Assembly (NCBI GenBank): GCA_016786845.1
Contig: JAEUVB010000015.1
Location: forward strand, 186,001 to 250,000
Reading direction: 5' to 3'
DNA from: Chitinophagaceae bacterium
GTDB taxonomy: Bacteria; Bacteroidota; Bacteroidia; Chitinophagales; Chitinophagaceae
Length of the DNA stretch: 64,000 bases
Numbering within the stretch: position 1 is the first letter of the stretch; every line of letters begins with the position of its first letter. The notes beneath the pieces are model-generated. The model saw only the letters and a program-made list of their open reading frames with translations, made no database searches and was not told where the DNA came from. Both the position numbers and the translations under genes were made by a program. This document shows, piece by piece, positions 7,405 to 16,119 of the stretch.

Positions 7405-8931
7405 TCAACTTTTGGACTTCTTATTGACCAATCCTTTCAATACTTCCCATAACCTCACCATGGCATAAGTATCGAGCGTGCAATATTTGATCAGATGCTG
7501 CCGGGTCGTATGAATAATCGTTGGATCTTTTTCTTCGTACAAAGCCAAAAATGCATCACTGGCAGCCTGACCTTGATTGATTTCCAATTCGGAATAGCTT
7601 AAGTCGGGACAAACGATCGGAAGCACCGTCTTAATACCATATTGACCACCCATGCTTTTTGTTCGATAATGATATCTGAATACGGGCATTAAATCTTTGA
7701 GTTTTAGATCTAATTGACGGAGTTCGTCTGCATACTCCGGAAAATCACGCATCATTTCACGAATGCGGCTTTGTTCAAAGACTATATTATATACAAATAT
7801 GGTTTGTAGCTCACGCGTATGTTCGATTAATGAAGGTATGATTTGAATCCGTGGATCATGATGGGCATCGGCTAAATGTTCAAGATGTTCAATTTCCGAA
7901 TCATGGTATTCTTGTTTATGCAAACTGTATTGAAAAACGATTTGTTGATAGGGTCTGCTTTCGTCAAACATGGGTATCGCCGGCATAATGGATTCGAAGT
8001 CAAGAAAGCCCACTCCATATTTTGATTCAGCGACAAATTGCCTGATTGCAGGAATGTCCACGACGGGTTCATCAATCTGTCCTTCATCCCCAGATTCCTC
8101 TTTCTTTGGAATTTGTTGCATACAGTAATGCGTAAACGGACAAGGGTATGGATTCTTACACTGTTTGCCCATTTCAATGACCGGCTCTAGTCCCAATAGG
8201 GTGAGTTTTAATTTTCGGGTATTGCTCAGAATATCGGTTTGAAGATTTTGCGCTTCTGTAGTCAAGTTTTGTATAAAAAATAATTGTTCAAGATTCAAAT
8301 CACCCTTACGAACATAATGACTGTTGAAATGTATGATATTTATGTCTATGGGAGTTTGAAAAGGCATATGTTTAAGTACATAAAATTGAATAGCCGCATC
8401 CGTATGATATATTGGTTTAATGCTATTTGAAGCTTTTACTTCGAATGCATGCCATTGTCCGTTTTTGAAATCAAGGATATCGATGGCCACCACGATACGA
8501 TCGTAAATGAATGTCGCTTCATAAATGGTAGTCACTCCTTGCTCAATGAGTTCCCGGGTATAATCTGCCGATGCTGCATTTGGATTGTGGCCTGAAGGAA
8601 CGGCCAATACACCATTTGGAAAAAGTTCGCGTGCAAGCATCCCAATATCCGTACCGCTTTCAAATTTTTGCGTTTGATTAGCACTGATTTGTTGTTCGTC
8701 ATGGCGATAGACATTGAGCCACAATGATTTTAAGCAATTCATGCCCTGAACATATTTCGATTTGGATAAATTCAGCCGGTATTCCGCTTCTATTCGATCT
8801 GCTTCTTCCAGCAATTGTTTTTCCTGATCTCGAAGATGAGCGGCTTTTTCAAAATGTTGCAGTTGGACCACTTCATTTTTTTGTATGCGAATGTCTTCCA
8901 GTTTTTGGTAGATCTTGGATAAGTGATTCAT
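7405..8931 (-). CDS. Composite nuclease: UVR motif, RecB-like Fe-S nuclease, DUF2779 DEDD-like domain
   Basis: The protein has 508 residues. Residues 1-50 hold a UvrB/UvrC-type helix pair (HFEKAAHLRDQEKQLLEE). The next part looks like a RecB/Cas4-type PD-(D/E)xK nuclease: Glu138, Asp151 and the E-V-K of FEVKAS (Glu164, Lys166). One Cys lies before it (Cys66 in MNCLKSLW) and three after it (Cys258, Cys264, Cys270), the 4Fe-4S layout of Cas4 and AddB. The last 200 residues match DUF2779 and read like a DEDD exonuclease: DFE (311-313), YNIVFE (381-386) and YCTLD (483-487, the Yx3D motif). The usual Asp of the second motif is Glu386 here. It probably processes nucleic acid in the cytoplasm, with possible roles in repair or defence. 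Neighbours give no hint. The function is inferred from motifs only. Confidence 0.75.
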   Translation of the reverse strand: MNHLSKIYQKLEDIRIQKNEVVQLQHFEKAAHLRDQEKQLLEEADRIEAEYRLNLSKSKYVQGMNCLKSLWLNVYRHDEQQISANQTQKFESGTDIGMLARELFPNGVLAVPSGHNPNAASADYTRELIEQGVTTIYEATFIYDRIVVAIDILDFKNGQWHAFEVKASNSIKPIYHTDAAIQFYVLKHMPFQTPIDINIIHFNSHYVRKGDLNLEQLFFIQNLTTEAQNLQTDILSNTRKLKLTLLGLEPVIEMGKQCKNPYPCPFTHYCMQQIPKKEESGDEGQIDEPVVDIPAIRQFVAESKYGVGFLDFESIMPAIPMFDESRPYQQIVFQYSLHKQEYHDSEIEHLEHLADAHHDPRIQIIPSLIEHTRELQTIFVYNIVFEQSRIREMMRDFPEYADELRQLDLKLKDLMPVFRYHYRTKSMGGQYGIKTVLPIVCPDLSYSELEINQGQAASDAFLALYEEKDPTIIHTTRQHLIKYCTLDTYAMVRLWEVLKGLVNKKSKS

Positions 8932-9190
8932 AGGCTGCTTTTTGGTTTAAAGGTAATGCCCTGACGATGTAAGGAGTTTACGCAGCCAAGCTGCTTGTAA
9001 TTGATTTCCGGTGATGTGATGTCTCCCATTTGAATTAGGCACATCTCCTGTTTGTTTGATAGAAAGAATACAGTTGAATTCAATATATAAAATGAAAAAC
9101 CTGCAAAGATACCAATCAACAATTTTCAACCTATGATGAACATCATGCAGAATGGTGATTCTTGTCACATATTGATCGAGTGCCCGAAAA

Positions 9191-9198
9191 TAATTTTG
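9191..9198 (+). promoter_or_regulatory. -7 promoter box TAATTTTG before the beta-helix genes
   Basis: TAATTTTG matches TAnnTTTG and ends 8 nt before the ATG at 9207, or 17 nt before the second in-frame ATG at 9216. A TTG at 9172-9174 is 16 nt upstream, slightly close for a -33 element. It probably drives the beta-helix pair. Confidence 0.5.
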
Positions 9199-9206
9199 CA
9201 ACTTAA

Positions 9207-10235
9207 ATGAAAACTATGAAAAAAATACTTCTTTTTACGATGGCGATTTCAATAACTTTTGTGGCCATGGCTCAAAATAAAAAAGTAGCCCTGCATCATT
9301 TAGGAACAACTTCTCTTTATTCCAGTAATTCAGGATTTGCGGATGCCATTACTGCAGCGGTGAATGGAGATACTATTTATCTTCCCGGAGGGTATTGGAA
9401 TCCACCGGTCAGCATCAACAAAAAATTGGTCATCTATGGTGCCGGTCATTATCCCGATTCTACACAGGCAACAGAAGGCTCACATATTGTGGGTACCGTT
9501 ACTTTTGAAGCCGGTTCGGACAGTACTTTATTTCAAGGTATAGAAGTGAGCGGAGATATTAACTTTAATGGAACCCCGATATCTTATGTACATATTAGCC
9601 GGTGCGCTTTTGGTTCCAGTACCCATTATGGTCTTACTGATCATATCTCTTATACCGAATGTGTCGTTCGAGGTAGTCTGAATCCCAATAATCTGGCAGA
9701 TTTCCTGCATGTAAGAAATAGTATTATCGTTAATGTGATTCAAAATATCCTGCAGGGTGCATTAATAGAAAACAACATTTTTACATACCAGAATTGTTGT
9801 TGGTATAGTGCACCTACATTTGCTGCAGTGAATGGTTCGCTGATTCGGAATAACGTGATCCTGAATACAAATATTGGATATGAAATAGGAGGGAATTGCA
9901 GCAATAATCTGATTCAGCATAATCTGTTCGTTACTAATCCTGTTGCCAGTAATAATACCTTGTCCGGAAATTATATGGGTGTTGCATCAAGCAGTGTTTT
10001 TGTCAATTTCCCGGCTTTTAATGTATTCAATTATTCTGACGATTATCATCTGCAAAGCCCGGCAACTTATTTAGGTACAGATGGGTCGGAGCTTGGCATT
10101 TACGGAGGAAGCAGTCCCGCAAAGGAAGCCGCAGTGCCGGCCAATCCGCATATTCGCATAAACAATACAGCCCAATCAACAGATGTGAACGGGAATCTTC
10201 AGATAGATATTCAGGTAGGCGCACAAGATCATTGA
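9207..10235 (+). CDS. Secreted right-handed beta-helix protein, copy 1
   Basis: The protein has 342 residues with signal peptide MKTMKKILLFTMAISITFVAMAQ. It may start at Met4 (9216), given the promoter box at 9191. After residue 45 the pattern GFADAITAAVNGDTIYLPGG, then VIYGAGHYPDS and short repeats such as NNLIQHNLF, is the usual layout of a parallel beta-helix (pectate-lyase-like or polysaccharide-binding). No catalytic Asp/Arg arrangement can be assigned. It lacks a T9SS sorting domain, unlike the downstream repeat protein. It is a close paralogue of the next gene (shared GAGHYPDST, YEDYH/YSDDYH, EAAVPANPHIR/EGAVPANPHIR), so the pair arose by tandem duplication. The C-terminus after PANPHIR is short and may itself be an export or anchoring signal. 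Confidence 0.75.
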   Translation: MKTMKKILLFTMAISITFVAMAQNKKVALHHLGTTSLYSSNSGFADAITAAVNGDTIYLPGGYWNPPVSINKKLVIYGAGHYPDSTQATEGSHIVGTVTFEAGSDSTLFQGIEVSGDINFNGTPISYVHISRCAFGSSTHYGLTDHISYTECVVRGSLNPNNLADFLHVRNSIIVNVIQNILQGALIENNIFTYQNCCWYSAPTFAAVNGSLIRNNVILNTNIGYEIGGNCSNNLIQHNLFVTNPVASNNTLSGNYMGVASSSVFVNFPAFNVFNYSDDYHLQSPATYLGTDGSELGIYGGSSPAKEAAVPANPHIRINNTAQSTDVNGNLQIDIQVGAQDH

Positions 10236-10264
10236 TAACATTTATAATCTCCAAAAAAATAAAC

Positions 10265-11320
10265 ATGAAAAAGCAAATTATTCTGACTTTGGCCTTAATG
10301 TCAATCCTTGTCACTGCATTCGGACAAAAAAAAATAACGCTCCAATCAGGCAATAATGCAAGTTTTTATTCTACGATTGACTCTGCGATGATGAATGCAG
10401 CGAATGGCGACATCATTTATATTCCGGGTGGGTCGTATGTCATCCCTTCATTATTGATTGATAAAGGGGTGCAAATTTTTGGCGCGGGACATTATCCGGA
10501 TTCTACCGCTGCAACCGGTCAGACCATACTCACCGGAGAAGTCCGCATACTGAGTGGCGCCGATAATGGAAGTCTTTCAGGATGTAATATTTTGGGAAAT
10601 GTATATTTTGGAAGCAATGCCAGTAATCAGACCGTCAACAATTATGGTATCAACCGTTGTAGTATGAGTACTTTGCATATTTCTTATGATGGACTAACAC
10701 CCAGCAGTTCAACCAACCTGTATATATCCGAGAATGTGATCTTAGGAGCTATTTATGGTGCCAATTGTATCAATACACTTTATAAAAAGAATATTGTCAA
10801 TGGTCGTTTATACAATCATTCATCATCTGTATTTGAAAATAATATTTTTTTGCATCCCGGCGGGAGTTGTTATGATTACTTTTTAAATTCTGTAAACGGT
10901 TGTGTCTTCGATAATAATATTATTTCTAATGGGGATGCTGGCTGTGGACCTTTTACTTTTGGATCTTCAGCAGGTAATATTTTTAATAATAACCTGTTCC
11001 GACTCAATCAAAGCTCGTATTTCCCGAATGGAACAAATCTTCAATACAATAATTTTTTTGGTTTCGTGCCAACCGATGTATTTAACGGAGGTACTGCTTT
11101 TAGCTTTAGTTATTATGAAGATTATCACATGTTGCCAACATGCATCGCGCATAACGGTGGGACAGATGGCACAGATCCCGGCATCTACGGCACGGTGGAT
11201 CCCTATAAGGAAGGGGCCGTTCCTGCAAACCCGCATATCCGCAGTAAAAACATTTCCGGAACGACCAATGCACAGGGCGATTTGAATGTCGACATCACAG
11301 TAACGGCACAGCCGGAATAA
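10265..11320 (+). CDS. Secreted right-handed beta-helix protein, copy 2
   Basis: From the ATG at 10265 the protein has 351 residues and signal peptide MKKQIILTLALMSILVTAFGQ. An upstream in-frame ATG at 10232 would overlap the previous stop by 4 nt, but it would put a non-hydrophobic stretch before the signal peptide. The body has the same beta-helix plan as copy 1: FYSTIDSAMMNAANGDIIYI, then FGAGHYPDST, then Asn-rich turns such as FDNNIISN and FNNNLFRLN. It ends EGAVPANPHIR and a short acidic tail. No active-site residues can be assigned. It belongs to an operon with copy 1 and probably the 1077-residue repeat protein 64 nt downstream. Confidence 0.75.
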   Translation: MKKQIILTLALMSILVTAFGQKKITLQSGNNASFYSTIDSAMMNAANGDIIYIPGGSYVIPSLLIDKGVQIFGAGHYPDSTAATGQTILTGEVRILSGADNGSLSGCNILGNVYFGSNASNQTVNNYGINRCSMSTLHISYDGLTPSSSTNLYISENVILGAIYGANCINTLYKKNIVNGRLYNHSSSVFENNIFLHPGGSCYDYFLNSVNGCVFDNNIISNGDAGCGPFTFGSSAGNIFNNNLFRLNQSSYFPNGTNLQYNNFFGFVPTDVFNGGTAFSFSYYEDYHMLPTCIAHNGGTDGTDPGIYGTVDPYKEGAVPANPHIRSKNISGTTNAQGDLNVDITVTAQPE

Positions 11321-11384
11321 CAAAAGCATTGCCTCCATTCATTACAGGGTCTGCCGGTTAAAGGCAGTTTCAAAATAAAATCAA

Positions 11385-14300
11385 ATGAAAAAAATAATTG
11401 TCATCTTCATCTGCATATTGTCAGGGTTGACAGGATTTGCACAGAACAAAATCAACGCCTATGAATATTGGTTTGATCATGATTTTCAATCTAAGGTTTC
11501 AACCAATATCTCTCCGGTGGTAAACTTTAACCTGAATGGCATGATTTCCACCAGTAGTTTGCCTTCTGGACTTCATGTATTGAATGTTCGTTTTCGAGAC
11601 GATAGTTCAAAATACAGTCAGGTAAGTTCAAGTTTTTTCTTCAAACAATTTCAAGGGAGTGCGGGTGCACAAAATCAAATTGTTTCCTATGAATATTGGG
11701 TAGACCAAAACTACGCTTCGAAAACCAGTGTCAATATCACTGCAGCAACAGACTTTAATTTAAACGGCCCCGTCAATACCTCTTCAACAGTTCCCGGTTT
11801 GCATGTATTCAATGTCAGATTTAAAGATGTCGGCGGAAAGTGGAGCCAGGTATTGAGTCAATTCTTTTATAAATCAGCTTCAGGAAGTTCTGTTCAAAAT
11901 AATCTGGTAGAATATGAATATTGGTACGATAATAATTACGCTGCTAAAATCAATACAACGCTTGCACCTCAGCAAAGTGTGCATTTGATGAGTAGTTTAA
12001 ATACCGCTAGTCTTCCAATCGGTTTGCATATCTTGAATGTCCGATTTAAAGATGTAACCGGAAAATGGAGTCAGGTATTAAGTCAGTTTTTTAATAAAAT
12101 TCCTTCCTCTCAATCTAGTTTAAAGCTGATCACAAAATATCAGTATTGGTACGATAATAACTTCGCCGGCAATATTACTCAATCGGTTGCACCGGTGGCA
12201 GATTATCAGATGATGGGATCTGTATCCGCAGCAACTTTGACCGTTGGGTTACATGCTTTTAATGTTCGGTTTAAAGATACCAATGACTTGTGGAGTCAGG
12301 TACTGAGTCAGTTTGTTTACAAGTCGGCTCCGATTCCGGGAAGTAATAATCTCATCGTTGGATATCGTTATTGGGCGGATAATAATTTTGCTGCTGCGGT
12401 CTACGAACAATTACCGTTACCAATTGAGAATCTGCACTTGAATACCATGTTGAATATGCTCAATGTGCCTAAAGGAGCACGATATTTCAATATTCAATTC
12501 AGAGATACTGTCGGTAAATGGAGCATCGTACAAACGGATTCCTTTTTTCGTATGCCGATTCCGAATGCTTCCTTTTATGCTTCAACAACTGCCTATTGCG
12601 ACAGTGGTACAGTTTCATTTATCAACAATAGTTTTGATACGGATTTGTATCATTGGGACTTTGGTGATGGCGATACCAGTGCAGATGCATCACCTGTGCA
12701 TTTTTACACAAGCCCCGGGGTCTACCCGGTCAGTTTGTTGGCTACAGATACACTGATGAATCTTATGGATGATACCCTTCAGGTAGGATATATAGTTGTG
12801 AATGCTTTGCCTGTGGTGACCGCTACGGCTTCAGAGGATACGCTATGTGCAGGTCAAAGCACGATACTTACAGCCGTCGGAACTGCATCAAATTACACTT
12901 GGTCGAACGGAGTCATCAATAATCAGGCATTCATACCCGGATCTACACAGACTTATACGCTTACGGGTAGCAACGGCATCTGTGCCAACCATGATTCGAT
13001 TGAAGTGGTCGTTCATGCACTCCCTAGTATCAATGTGAGCACAGTGAATCCTAACGATACGGTTTGTTCGGGAACAGCTGTGACTTTATCTGCTTCCGGG
13101 GCGAACACTTATACTTGGAATGGGCCTCAGGTGATAAACAATGGCATACCATTCAATGCGATCAATAGTGGAATCTATACAGTAACCGGTACGGATGCTA
13201 ATCTTTGCAGCAATACCGCCAGCAAACTCATCACGGTTCATACTTTGCCCATAGTCGCTGTAGCTTCTGTTTTGCCAAATGACAGTGTATGTAAAAATAC
13301 GCTTGTAACGATGAATGGTTCCGGAGCCCAAACATATCTCTGGAATGGTCCTCAGGCGGTTAGTAACAATATACCTTTTGTAGCGATCAGTGGGGGTACT
13401 TATACGATAACGGGCGTCGATGCCAATGCGTGCAGTAATACGGCTACGTTATTTCTGACGGTACACAATTTACCCAATGTGAGTGTTGCATCTGTGACAC
13501 CGAATGATACGGTTTGTCAAGGTACCCAGCTTACACTGAGTGGAGGCGGTGCTATAAATTATAGTTGGAGCGGTCCTCAGGTCATTACAAATGCTATTCC
13601 TTTTAGTGTCAATACTGCCGGCGTATATACTTTGACCGGTACTGATGCAAATCTCTGCAGTAATACAGCCGTCCAAGCTATACAAGTCAACAATCTGCCC
13701 AGCGTGAATGTGAGTTTGGTAACTCCAAATGATACGGTATGCCAAGGTACGATGCTCACCCTGGCCGGTTCAGGTGCTCTTAATTATGTTTGGAACGGCC
13801 CGCAATCCATCTCTAATAATATACCTTTCAGTGCGATGAATGGCGGCGTTTATCAAGTGACCGGAACGGATGCCAACCTTTGCAGCAATAGTAGCTCGGT
13901 GAATATAACGGTCAATCCGCTTCCGGTTTTCACCCTGGGTTCTGATACCAGTATTTGCGAAGGAACACATACGGTTCTCAGTCAACCCTTCAGTTTGGCT
14001 TCAGTGATTTGGAATGATAATTCAAGTGCTGATACTCTACTCGTGAATCAAGGTGGACAATATTGGTGCGCTGTGACTCAAAATGGTTGCACTTATACCG
14101 ATAGTATAGATATCGCGATTGATTCTCTGCCAATTGCACACTTTGGATATTCCATTTCCAATTCTGAAATCGATGTGACTGATAGTTCGAAATTTGCACA
14201 ATCCATACTCTGGAAATTCGGTGATGGTGCTACAGCTAATGTGCCTAATGCCTCTCACATTTATAGTGCCAATGGTAATTATACTGTGACCATGATCGTT

Positions 14301-14618
14301 ACGAATGATTGTGGAAGTGATTCTGTGAGCGTAGATATTAAAATCATCACGGGGCTTACCGAACAAGAGATTCAATATGTGAGTGTATATCCCAATCCGT
14401 CCACCGGTCAATTCTATATTGATCTTAAGACATTAAACAGAGATGAGATTTCAATATCCTTGGTCGATTTAAAAGGGGCTATGATCTTCAGGAAAAATTA
14501 TTCAAATCCTGATCAGATTTTGCATTTAGATGCAGGGGCTTTTAGTGCGGGAACCTATCTGCTTCGAATCGCTTCGGGAGACAAGATTTATGTACAAAGG
14601 TTATCCATCGTTAAATAA
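11385..14618 (+). CDS. Large secreted repeat protein with PKD and Ig-like repeats and T9SS sorting domain
   Basis: The protein has 1077 residues. After the signal peptide (MKKIIVIFICILSGLTGFAQ) come five repeats of about 75 residues, each with YEYWxDxNYA, GLHxxNVRFKD and KWSQVLSQFFYK. A PKD domain follows (YHWDFGDGDTSADASPVHFY), then about six Ig-like repeats of 72 residues, each starting PxVxVSxVxPNDTVCxG and ending GTDANLCSNTA with two Cys that could form a disulfide. A second PKD domain (ILWKFGDGATANVPNASHIY) and a T9SS type A sorting domain (VSVYPNPSTGQFYI ... GTYLLRIASGDKIYVQRLSI) complete it. The architecture is that of a cell-surface adhesin or matrix protein. The near-identical middle Ig repeats (about 13020-13900) point to recent duplication or gene conversion. 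No enzyme domain is seen. Confidence 0.88.
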   Translation: MKKIIVIFICILSGLTGFAQNKINAYEYWFDHDFQSKVSTNISPVVNFNLNGMISTSSLPSGLHVLNVRFRDDSSKYSQVSSSFFFKQFQGSAGAQNQIVSYEYWVDQNYASKTSVNITAATDFNLNGPVNTSSTVPGLHVFNVRFKDVGGKWSQVLSQFFYKSASGSSVQNNLVEYEYWYDNNYAAKINTTLAPQQSVHLMSSLNTASLPIGLHILNVRFKDVTGKWSQVLSQFFNKIPSSQSSLKLITKYQYWYDNNFAGNITQSVAPVADYQMMGSVSAATLTVGLHAFNVRFKDTNDLWSQVLSQFVYKSAPIPGSNNLIVGYRYWADNNFAAAVYEQLPLPIENLHLNTMLNMLNVPKGARYFNIQFRDTVGKWSIVQTDSFFRMPIPNASFYASTTAYCDSGTVSFINNSFDTDLYHWDFGDGDTSADASPVHFYTSPGVYPVSLLATDTLMNLMDDTLQVGYIVVNALPVVTATASEDTLCAGQSTILTAVGTASNYTWSNGVINNQAFIPGSTQTYTLTGSNGICANHDSIEVVVHALPSINVSTVNPNDTVCSGTAVTLSASGANTYTWNGPQVINNGIPFNAINSGIYTVTGTDANLCSNTASKLITVHTLPIVAVASVLPNDSVCKNTLVTMNGSGAQTYLWNGPQAVSNNIPFVAISGGTYTITGVDANACSNTATLFLTVHNLPNVSVASVTPNDTVCQGTQLTLSGGGAINYSWSGPQVITNAIPFSVNTAGVYTLTGTDANLCSNTAVQAIQVNNLPSVNVSLVTPNDTVCQGTMLTLAGSGALNYVWNGPQSISNNIPFSAMNGGVYQVTGTDANLCSNSSSVNITVNPLPVFTLGSDTSICEGTHTVLSQPFSLASVIWNDNSSADTLLVNQGGQYWCAVTQNGCTYTDSIDIAIDSLPIAHFGYSISNSEIDVTDSSKFAQSILWKFGDGATANVPNASHIYSANGNYTVTMIVTNDCGSDSVSVDIKIITGLTEQEIQYVSVYPNPSTGQFYIDLKTLNRDEISISLVDLKGAMIFRKNYSNPDQILHLDAGAFSAGTYLLRIASGDKIYVQRLSIVK

Positions 14619-14639
14619 TTTAACTATTCTTAAAGATAA

Positions 14640-14667
14640 GGGCTGCCAATGTCGGGCGGCCCTTTTT
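14640..14667 (+). terminator. Intrinsic terminator after the repeat protein
   Basis: GGGCTGCC (14640-14647) pairs with GGCGGCCC (14655-14662) with one G-U pair and a 7-nt loop, followed by TTTTT (14663-14667). Confidence 0.88.
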
Positions 14668-14741
14668 GATGATTTGGCAAAATCGTACAAGTTTTTCCGC
14701 AAATAAGCATCTACACAGATAGGTGGTATTAACTTAGCCTA

Positions 14742-15317
14742 TTGACCGAGGAAGAATTAATCAAATTACTGCAACGAGAAGATCCTGATGCATTTCAGGA
14801 ACTCGTTACTGCTTATAGCAAGCGGGTGTATAATTTATGTCTGAACTTTGTTGAATTAAATGAAGACGCAGAGGATATTACTCAGGAAGTTTTTATCACC
14901 ATATTTAAATCGGTCAATGGATTTCAGGGAGAATCTCAATTGTCTACCTGGATTTACAGAATCACCACCAATAAATGTTTGGAATGGATACGAGCGAAAA
15001 AGAGAAAGAAGAGATCCGGACCTTTAACGGGATTATATGATCAGAATTCCGGATTTTTAAAATATGATCCGGCAGATAAAAGTCATCCGGGATTGATTTT
15101 GGAACAAAAGGATAAAGCCCGCGTATTGTTTTCGGCGATCAGACAATTACCGGAAAATCAACAAACCGCTTATTTGCTTGCCAAAGTAGAAGAGCGCAGT
15201 TATGCCGAAGTGGCGGAAATCATGGAGGTAAGCCATTCTTCGGTCGAGTCTTTATTGTTCAGGGCCAAACAAAATTTAAAAACCATTTTAAAAGAATATT
15301 ATGATTTGCATAAATAG
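14742..15317 (+). CDS. RNA polymerase ECF-type sigma factor
   Basis: The protein has 191 residues. Region 2 covers about 20-90 (YNLCLNFVELNEDAEDITQEVFITIF, then STWIYRITTNKCLEWIR), and region 4 covers about 125-185 (IRQLPENQQTAYLLAKVEERSYAEVAEIMEVSHSSVESLLFRAKQNL). The spacing is that of extracytoplasmic-function sigma factors. It starts with TTG (14742), because no ATG fits the conserved N-terminus (TEEELIKLLQRED). It is followed by a small single-pass membrane protein and a periplasmic CnrX/Spy-like protein, an arrangement seen in metal- or envelope-stress sigma loci such as cnrYXH. It probably autoregulates this three-gene unit. Confidence 0.92.
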   Translation: MTEEELIKLLQREDPDAFQELVTAYSKRVYNLCLNFVELNEDAEDITQEVFITIFKSVNGFQGESQLSTWIYRITTNKCLEWIRAKKRKKRSGPLTGLYDQNSGFLKYDPADKSHPGLILEQKDKARVLFSAIRQLPENQQTAYLLAKVEERSYAEVAEIMEVSHSSVESLLFRAKQNLKTILKEYYDLHK

Positions 15318-15365
15318 TCACCGTGAAGGATGCAATTTTTCTAACGATAAAACATCTAAAACAAT

Positions 15366-15641
15366 ATGAAGCAGCAAGAAGAATGGATAGAAGATATCCT
15401 TGAACTGAAGGGCCGCAGTTTGTCTCGGGAGGTGCCTCAATCGCTGATGGTCAAATTGAGAAAAATACCCGAGCAATATTCCGGCCGTATGACTCCTGTA
15501 TTTCAATGGGCCATAGCCGCAGGCGTAGCAGCATTGTGCTTGTTGAATTTGGGTAGCTTGATGAGATATTCAGGGGCTCAAAAATCCGAAGTCAGAAATG
15601 CTTTTATGCAAGAATATTTTCAATCTGAAGAGTCCATTTAA
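15366..15641 (+). CDS. Small membrane protein, probable anti-sigma factor
   Basis: The protein has 91 residues. A charged N-terminal cytoplasmic part (MKQQEEWIEDILELKGRSLS, about 1-42) is followed by one membrane helix (about 45-65, AIAAGVAALCLLNLGSL) and a short periplasmic tail. It lies 48 nt after the ECF sigma gene and before a CnrX/Spy-like gene. Size, topology and position fit a membrane anti-sigma factor, but it shows no ZAS zinc motif and has no clear family match. The role is inferred from context. Confidence 0.6.
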   Translation: MKQQEEWIEDILELKGRSLSREVPQSLMVKLRKIPEQYSGRMTPVFQWAIAAGVAALCLLNLGSLMRYSGAQKSEVRNAFMQEYFQSEESI

Positions 15642-15652
15642 ATCATCTTCCA

Positions 15653-16111
15653 ATGAATAATCCCCGAATACTAAAAATCTTGCTTTTAATTTTGCTCTTG
15701 CTCAACCTTGGCACGTTGAGTTTTATTTGGATGCACAAGCCGCCTCCTCATCGTGAAGAAGTGGGTGCATTTCTGAAACGCAAACTGCATTTCAGCGAGG
15801 AGCAAGAGAAGTTGTTCGATTCGATGAAGCAAGCCCATCGTCGCTATCGCCGACCGCTGATGCAGGCACAGCGAGATGCAAGAGACAAGCTGTTTGCCTT
15901 ACTTAAAAATCCTCAAATCGATTCAGCTACCGTTATCGAAGCAGTCAATCAAATATGGATGAATAAAAAAGAAGAAGAGTTGAGTACTTTTTATCATTTT
16001 TCAGAGGTGCGAAAAATTTGTACACCTGAACAACAAAAAATATTTGATGAGGTGATACAGGAGGGGCTCAGGAATATGGCTCCGCCATTACCACCCAAAG
16101 ATGGCAGATAG
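15653..16111 (+). CDS. Periplasmic heavy-metal-resistance/Spy-like protein
   Basis: The protein has 152 residues. An N-terminal membrane helix or signal anchor (ILKILLLILLLLNLGTLSFIW) is followed by an all-helical periplasmic domain. The segments LHFSEEQEKLFDSMKQAHR and CTPEQQKIFDEVI have the spacing of the two helical repeats of the CnrX/CpxP/Spy group (LTxxQ-like). Such proteins sense metal ions or misfolded protein. Next to an ECF sigma factor and a probable anti-sigma factor it would be the periplasmic signal receiver. It has few His residues (three near the N-terminal half), so the ligand is uncertain. It ends 8 nt from the convergent glmM gene. Confidence 0.72.
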   Translation: MNNPRILKILLLILLLLNLGTLSFIWMHKPPPHREEVGAFLKRKLHFSEEQEKLFDSMKQAHRRYRRPLMQAQRDARDKLFALLKNPQIDSATVIEAVNQIWMNKKEEELSTFYHFSEVRKICTPEQQKIFDEVIQEGLRNMAPPLPPKDGR

Positions 16112-16119
16112 GGATGTGA

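Noticed and set aside
14742..14744. ATG start for the ECF sigma factor
   Set aside because: No in-frame ATG lies near the conserved N-terminus, so TTG is the best start.
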